Assembly (NCBI GenBank): GCA_009761415.1
Contig: QUOL01000003.1
Span: 620,001-684,000, forward strand
DNA: 64,000 bases
Origin: Sarcomyxa edulis
Lineage: Eukaryota > Basidiomycota > Agaricomycetes > Agaricales > Mycenaceae
Direction: 5' to 3'
The translations under genes and the position numbers were made by a program. The notes under the pieces were generated by a model, which was not told where the DNA came from, did not search any database, and saw only the letters and a program-made list of their open reading frames with translations. Shown piece after piece: positions 61,261 to 64,000 of this stretch (positions are counted from its first letter, which is position 1; each line of letters opens with the position of its first letter).

Positions 61261-64000
61261 ATGCTGGCCACTACTCCAACCACGGATTATCACTCTCGTC
61301 GCAACATCAACATCTCTCGCGAGCCTAGCATGTCACCATCTTGTCGTGCTCGCTATAACACTAGTACCCCACCTCGTCGCACTTCAGGGTCACCACTGTT
61401 GACACCTTCACCCCTGCGTCGACGGCCTTTGTTTTCCACCCACGCCACTCCAGACAACGATGGCGACGATATATTCCTCCAATCTCCGTTCAAATCCCCA
61501 CTTCTTCACCCATCCGTCTCTTATTCCATGAAGCCACAGATCGATGACGACGAAGGAGGCCTGTTCCTATCCTCCACTTCTGCTTCCATTTTTCCCTCGT
61601 CGTCGTCGCAACCCCTCAGGACACCTGTGAAGCAGATCCACCGAGCAGCCAGTCGTTCTGCCCTGACTGTTAAGCACCTGAACAGTCCACTTCCTCCCAT
61701 GCCAAACACAGCCGCAGCAGCTCTTCCAGGCCTTGGTACAAAACGGAAATCTGCAGGCAACTTCTCAACCCCTCTTCGCCAACATGCTCTCACTCCTCTC
61801 ATCATCTCCAACTCGAAGACTGACGATTCTGGTGGCACGTCGTTTCACCGCTTAGCGCCACTGCCAGCCCCGAAGTTTGGGACCCGGGCAACTCCGCAGA
61901 CTAAAGCGGAGACCGAAGTACACTTGAAGAGTCAGACAGCTACGCTGACTCGGCTGAAGATCACGGATCTGAATGATTCGGCCGGAGAAGAGGATGATTC
62001 GGGATGTGAGATCGAGGACGAGGATGTCTTATTTTTGAATCGCAAGCCGACGTTGAAGCCGAAACCGAAGATGAAGGGTAAGCCGGTCAGCATGGGTAGA
62101 ACGTTGGGTCGTCAGACACTTGGGAAGAAAGAGGAAGTAGAAGTTGTCGAAGCTATTTCGCCGGGTGGGCACATAACGAAGCGTCGCGCCCGCTCAAGAC
62201 CCGTATCTTGGGAATTGCAACAGTCTGTTGCACGCTCGCCTCCATCATCTGTAATGGTATGTTGTTGATATTGGTTTCATGGACTGATGATATCAATGTT
62301 ACTGATGTATGCCATGTCTATAGAACACTAGTGCAGTCGCTTTCCCCTCATCGCTTCGATCTCGGACCACAAGCTCTTCCTCTTCCGAAGCAGGCTCACC
62401 ACTCCCTCGTCGTCGTGTCAGCGGCGTTCACTTCCCAGCTGCTGCACGGCCGCCGATGAGCCGTATTGAAAGTGCCACCCTGTTCTTCGGTCCTCCCATT
62501 CCACCGCCCAATCGCCCAAGAGCCAGTGTCCCACCCACACATCCCACACCTCGAGTTACGAACGCAGCTGCTCGTCACAGTTATGCTGGACCTAGCGCGA
62601 ATGCGTCATGGAACGTCATGCAGACCCGCCTTCTGTCGTCTCCGGGATCGTCTCCTCCAGCGGCATCCAAGTCTGGATACGAGGATGAAGAAGACCTGTT
62701 CTTCGGGTCTGGCCTTCAGGATTCGTCGTTCGTGTTTAGTCTGACTGAGGGGACGCCATCGCCGAGATCTAAGAAGCAAGCGGACCGTAGTGCAATTGCG
62801 ATTCAGAAGAAGTTCAAACCTAGGGATTCCGGGATTGGGATGTTGAGTGACGGGTCGAGTTCGGAGTATTTGAATGGGATGCCAGGGGTATCGACAAGTG
62901 TTAGTTCTATTGGAGATGGAGACGGTGATGATTGCCTTGTGACACCGGGGTTCGCCCCTGGTGAGGATTCAGGATGGCCCGAGGCGGAGGTTCGGAGTGG
63001 TTATGACGATGACATGGTGGGAGAAAAGAGCATGAGCGTGGATCCGAACGTGGATGCGTTTATCATGCGTACACTGAAAGCTGGAGCGAAGCCTATGGCC
63101 GGTCATCAGGACGGGCCAGGGCCGAAGAAGGCTCCGGGTACGCCAGTGAAGAAGAACAAGACGAGCTATCTGACGGGCGATAGGCCTTGGCAGAGTGCTG
63201 TAGCGAACAAGGTTGGATTGGTTGGTTATGGAGATGACGATGATGACGAAGCTGCGATAGTCAATGTCAAGGGAAAGAAGGTCCCTAGGAAGAGTTTGCC
63301 GGCAGCATTCCCTGCTCTTATGCCGATGCGCTCGCGGAAGGCGGGTAAATCGATGTTGGACCCTGGCACGGATTCGGACGGTGAATGTATAGAGGAGAGT
63401 CCTAGTTCAAGGAAAGATAAGGTCAAGGACAAGTATGCTGGTTTGGGACTCGGGAGGCCGTCTTTCGCAGGAAAAGATGCGCCCATCCAGCGAAGGTGGT
63501 TAATGCGGAGAAGCAGTAGCGGGGCGTTCTCTAGTGGGAGTGAGACGACAACTCCTACTCGAGTCAAGGGCAAAGGTAATGAACAATGTCTTTCTCATGA
63601 GAAGAAATCATTAACGCCACACCATGCAGATTGGAACTTACCACCACCACGTATTCCTGCTATGTTTTCTCCGACCAACGGGCTCAAGTTTTCACCCGTT
63701 AGATCGGCTTCAGGGTCCTCAAATAGCTCAGTTGCCACACTCAATTCCCCGACAACAAATATACGACATCTGCCGACATCTGGTGGCGTTCAGAACCAGA
63801 AGTCAAAACGTCCAAGCACCCATGTCCCTTTGCATGTTCGGCGATCATCAGAACCGTTTACTCAGGAACAGCCCGGACGATTCGAGCGTGATTTTGTTGA
63901 AGTGGGAGAGGTGGGCAGTGGGGAATTTGGTAAAGTCATGAAAGTACGATGCCAATTCGGCAACGAGGACGCAGTTTTTGCGGTGAAGAAGTCCAAGAAA
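61261..64000 (+). CDS. wee1: WEE1-type cell-cycle inhibitory kinase (5' part, cut by window end)
   Basis: Exons 61261-62256, 62324-63575 and 63630 to the window end give 873 residues so far. The first 820 residues are Ser/Pro/Thr-rich and disordered with many SP/TP sites (TPPRRTSGSPLLTPSPLRR), typical for regulation by Cdk and Polo kinases. The kinase domain begins with RFERDFVEVGEVGSGEFGKV, containing the glycine loop GSGEFG, then VMKVRC and the ATP-binding lysine in FAVKKSKK, after which the window stops. The phrase layout is characteristic of Wee1/Swe1, which phosphorylates the Cdk1 tyrosine to hold cells in G2. Only the first strands of the kinase are visible, so the activation loop and C-terminus cannot be assessed. 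Confidence 0.9.

Overview
The window reads as nuclear DNA of a filamentous basidiomycete, most likely an Agaricomycete. Genes are dense (24 protein-coding genes in 64 kb, on both strands), nearly all cut by many introns of about 50-60 bp with GTRNGT-type donors. The set includes families typical of mushroom-forming fungi: LRR/F-box proteins, serine-rich surface proteins, a Zn2Cys6 regulator, and a DNA element inserted beside a gene. All gene models were spliced by hand from the bases; each closes in frame. No rRNA, tRNA or CRISPR array was seen.

Layout. 0-6 kb: LITAF/BRI3-like membrane protein (-), arginine methyltransferase PRMT1 (+), tail-anchored F-box/LRR protein (-). 6-18 kb: flavin monooxygenase (-), two-domain membrane surface protein (+), old yellow enzyme (+) whose stop codon lies inside a 1.1-kb DNA element, then a Zn2Cys6 transcription factor (+) that seems to lack one zinc ligand. 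18-22 kb: 19-exon GPI-type serine carboxypeptidase (-) with a duplicated relic of its own tail downstream. 22-30 kb: a large low-complexity protein of unknown function, then a tandem pair of F-box genes. 31-35 kb: vacuolar lipase ATG15 (+) and a secretory cyclophilin (-) with two possible C-termini. 35-42 kb: DEAD-box helicase DBP7, a METTL7-like methyltransferase and a CDCA7-type zinc-finger protein, all +. 42-50 kb: dihydroxyacetone kinase (-), RING/TRAF zinc-finger protein (+), Ser/Thr-rich GPI-like protein (+). 50-64 kb: HXXXD acyltransferase (-) divergent from a phytanoyl-CoA dioxygenase-like enzyme (+), bifunctional thiamine enzyme THI6 (-), MFS transporter (-), a 2.8-kb gene-poor stretch, and the 5' part of the WEE1 kinase gene (+), cut by the window end.

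How they fit together. Most are single housekeeping functions (ribosome assembly, autophagy, ER folding, thiamine, cell-cycle entry). Two neighbourhoods could be small functional groups: monooxygenase - surface protein - old yellow enzyme - transcription factor, and acyltransferase - dioxygenase sharing a promoter. Neither grouping is proven. The points most worth checking are the cyclophilin splice switch, the element at the old yellow enzyme stop codon, the missing zinc ligand of the transcription factor, and GC-AG introns inferred in at least three genes.
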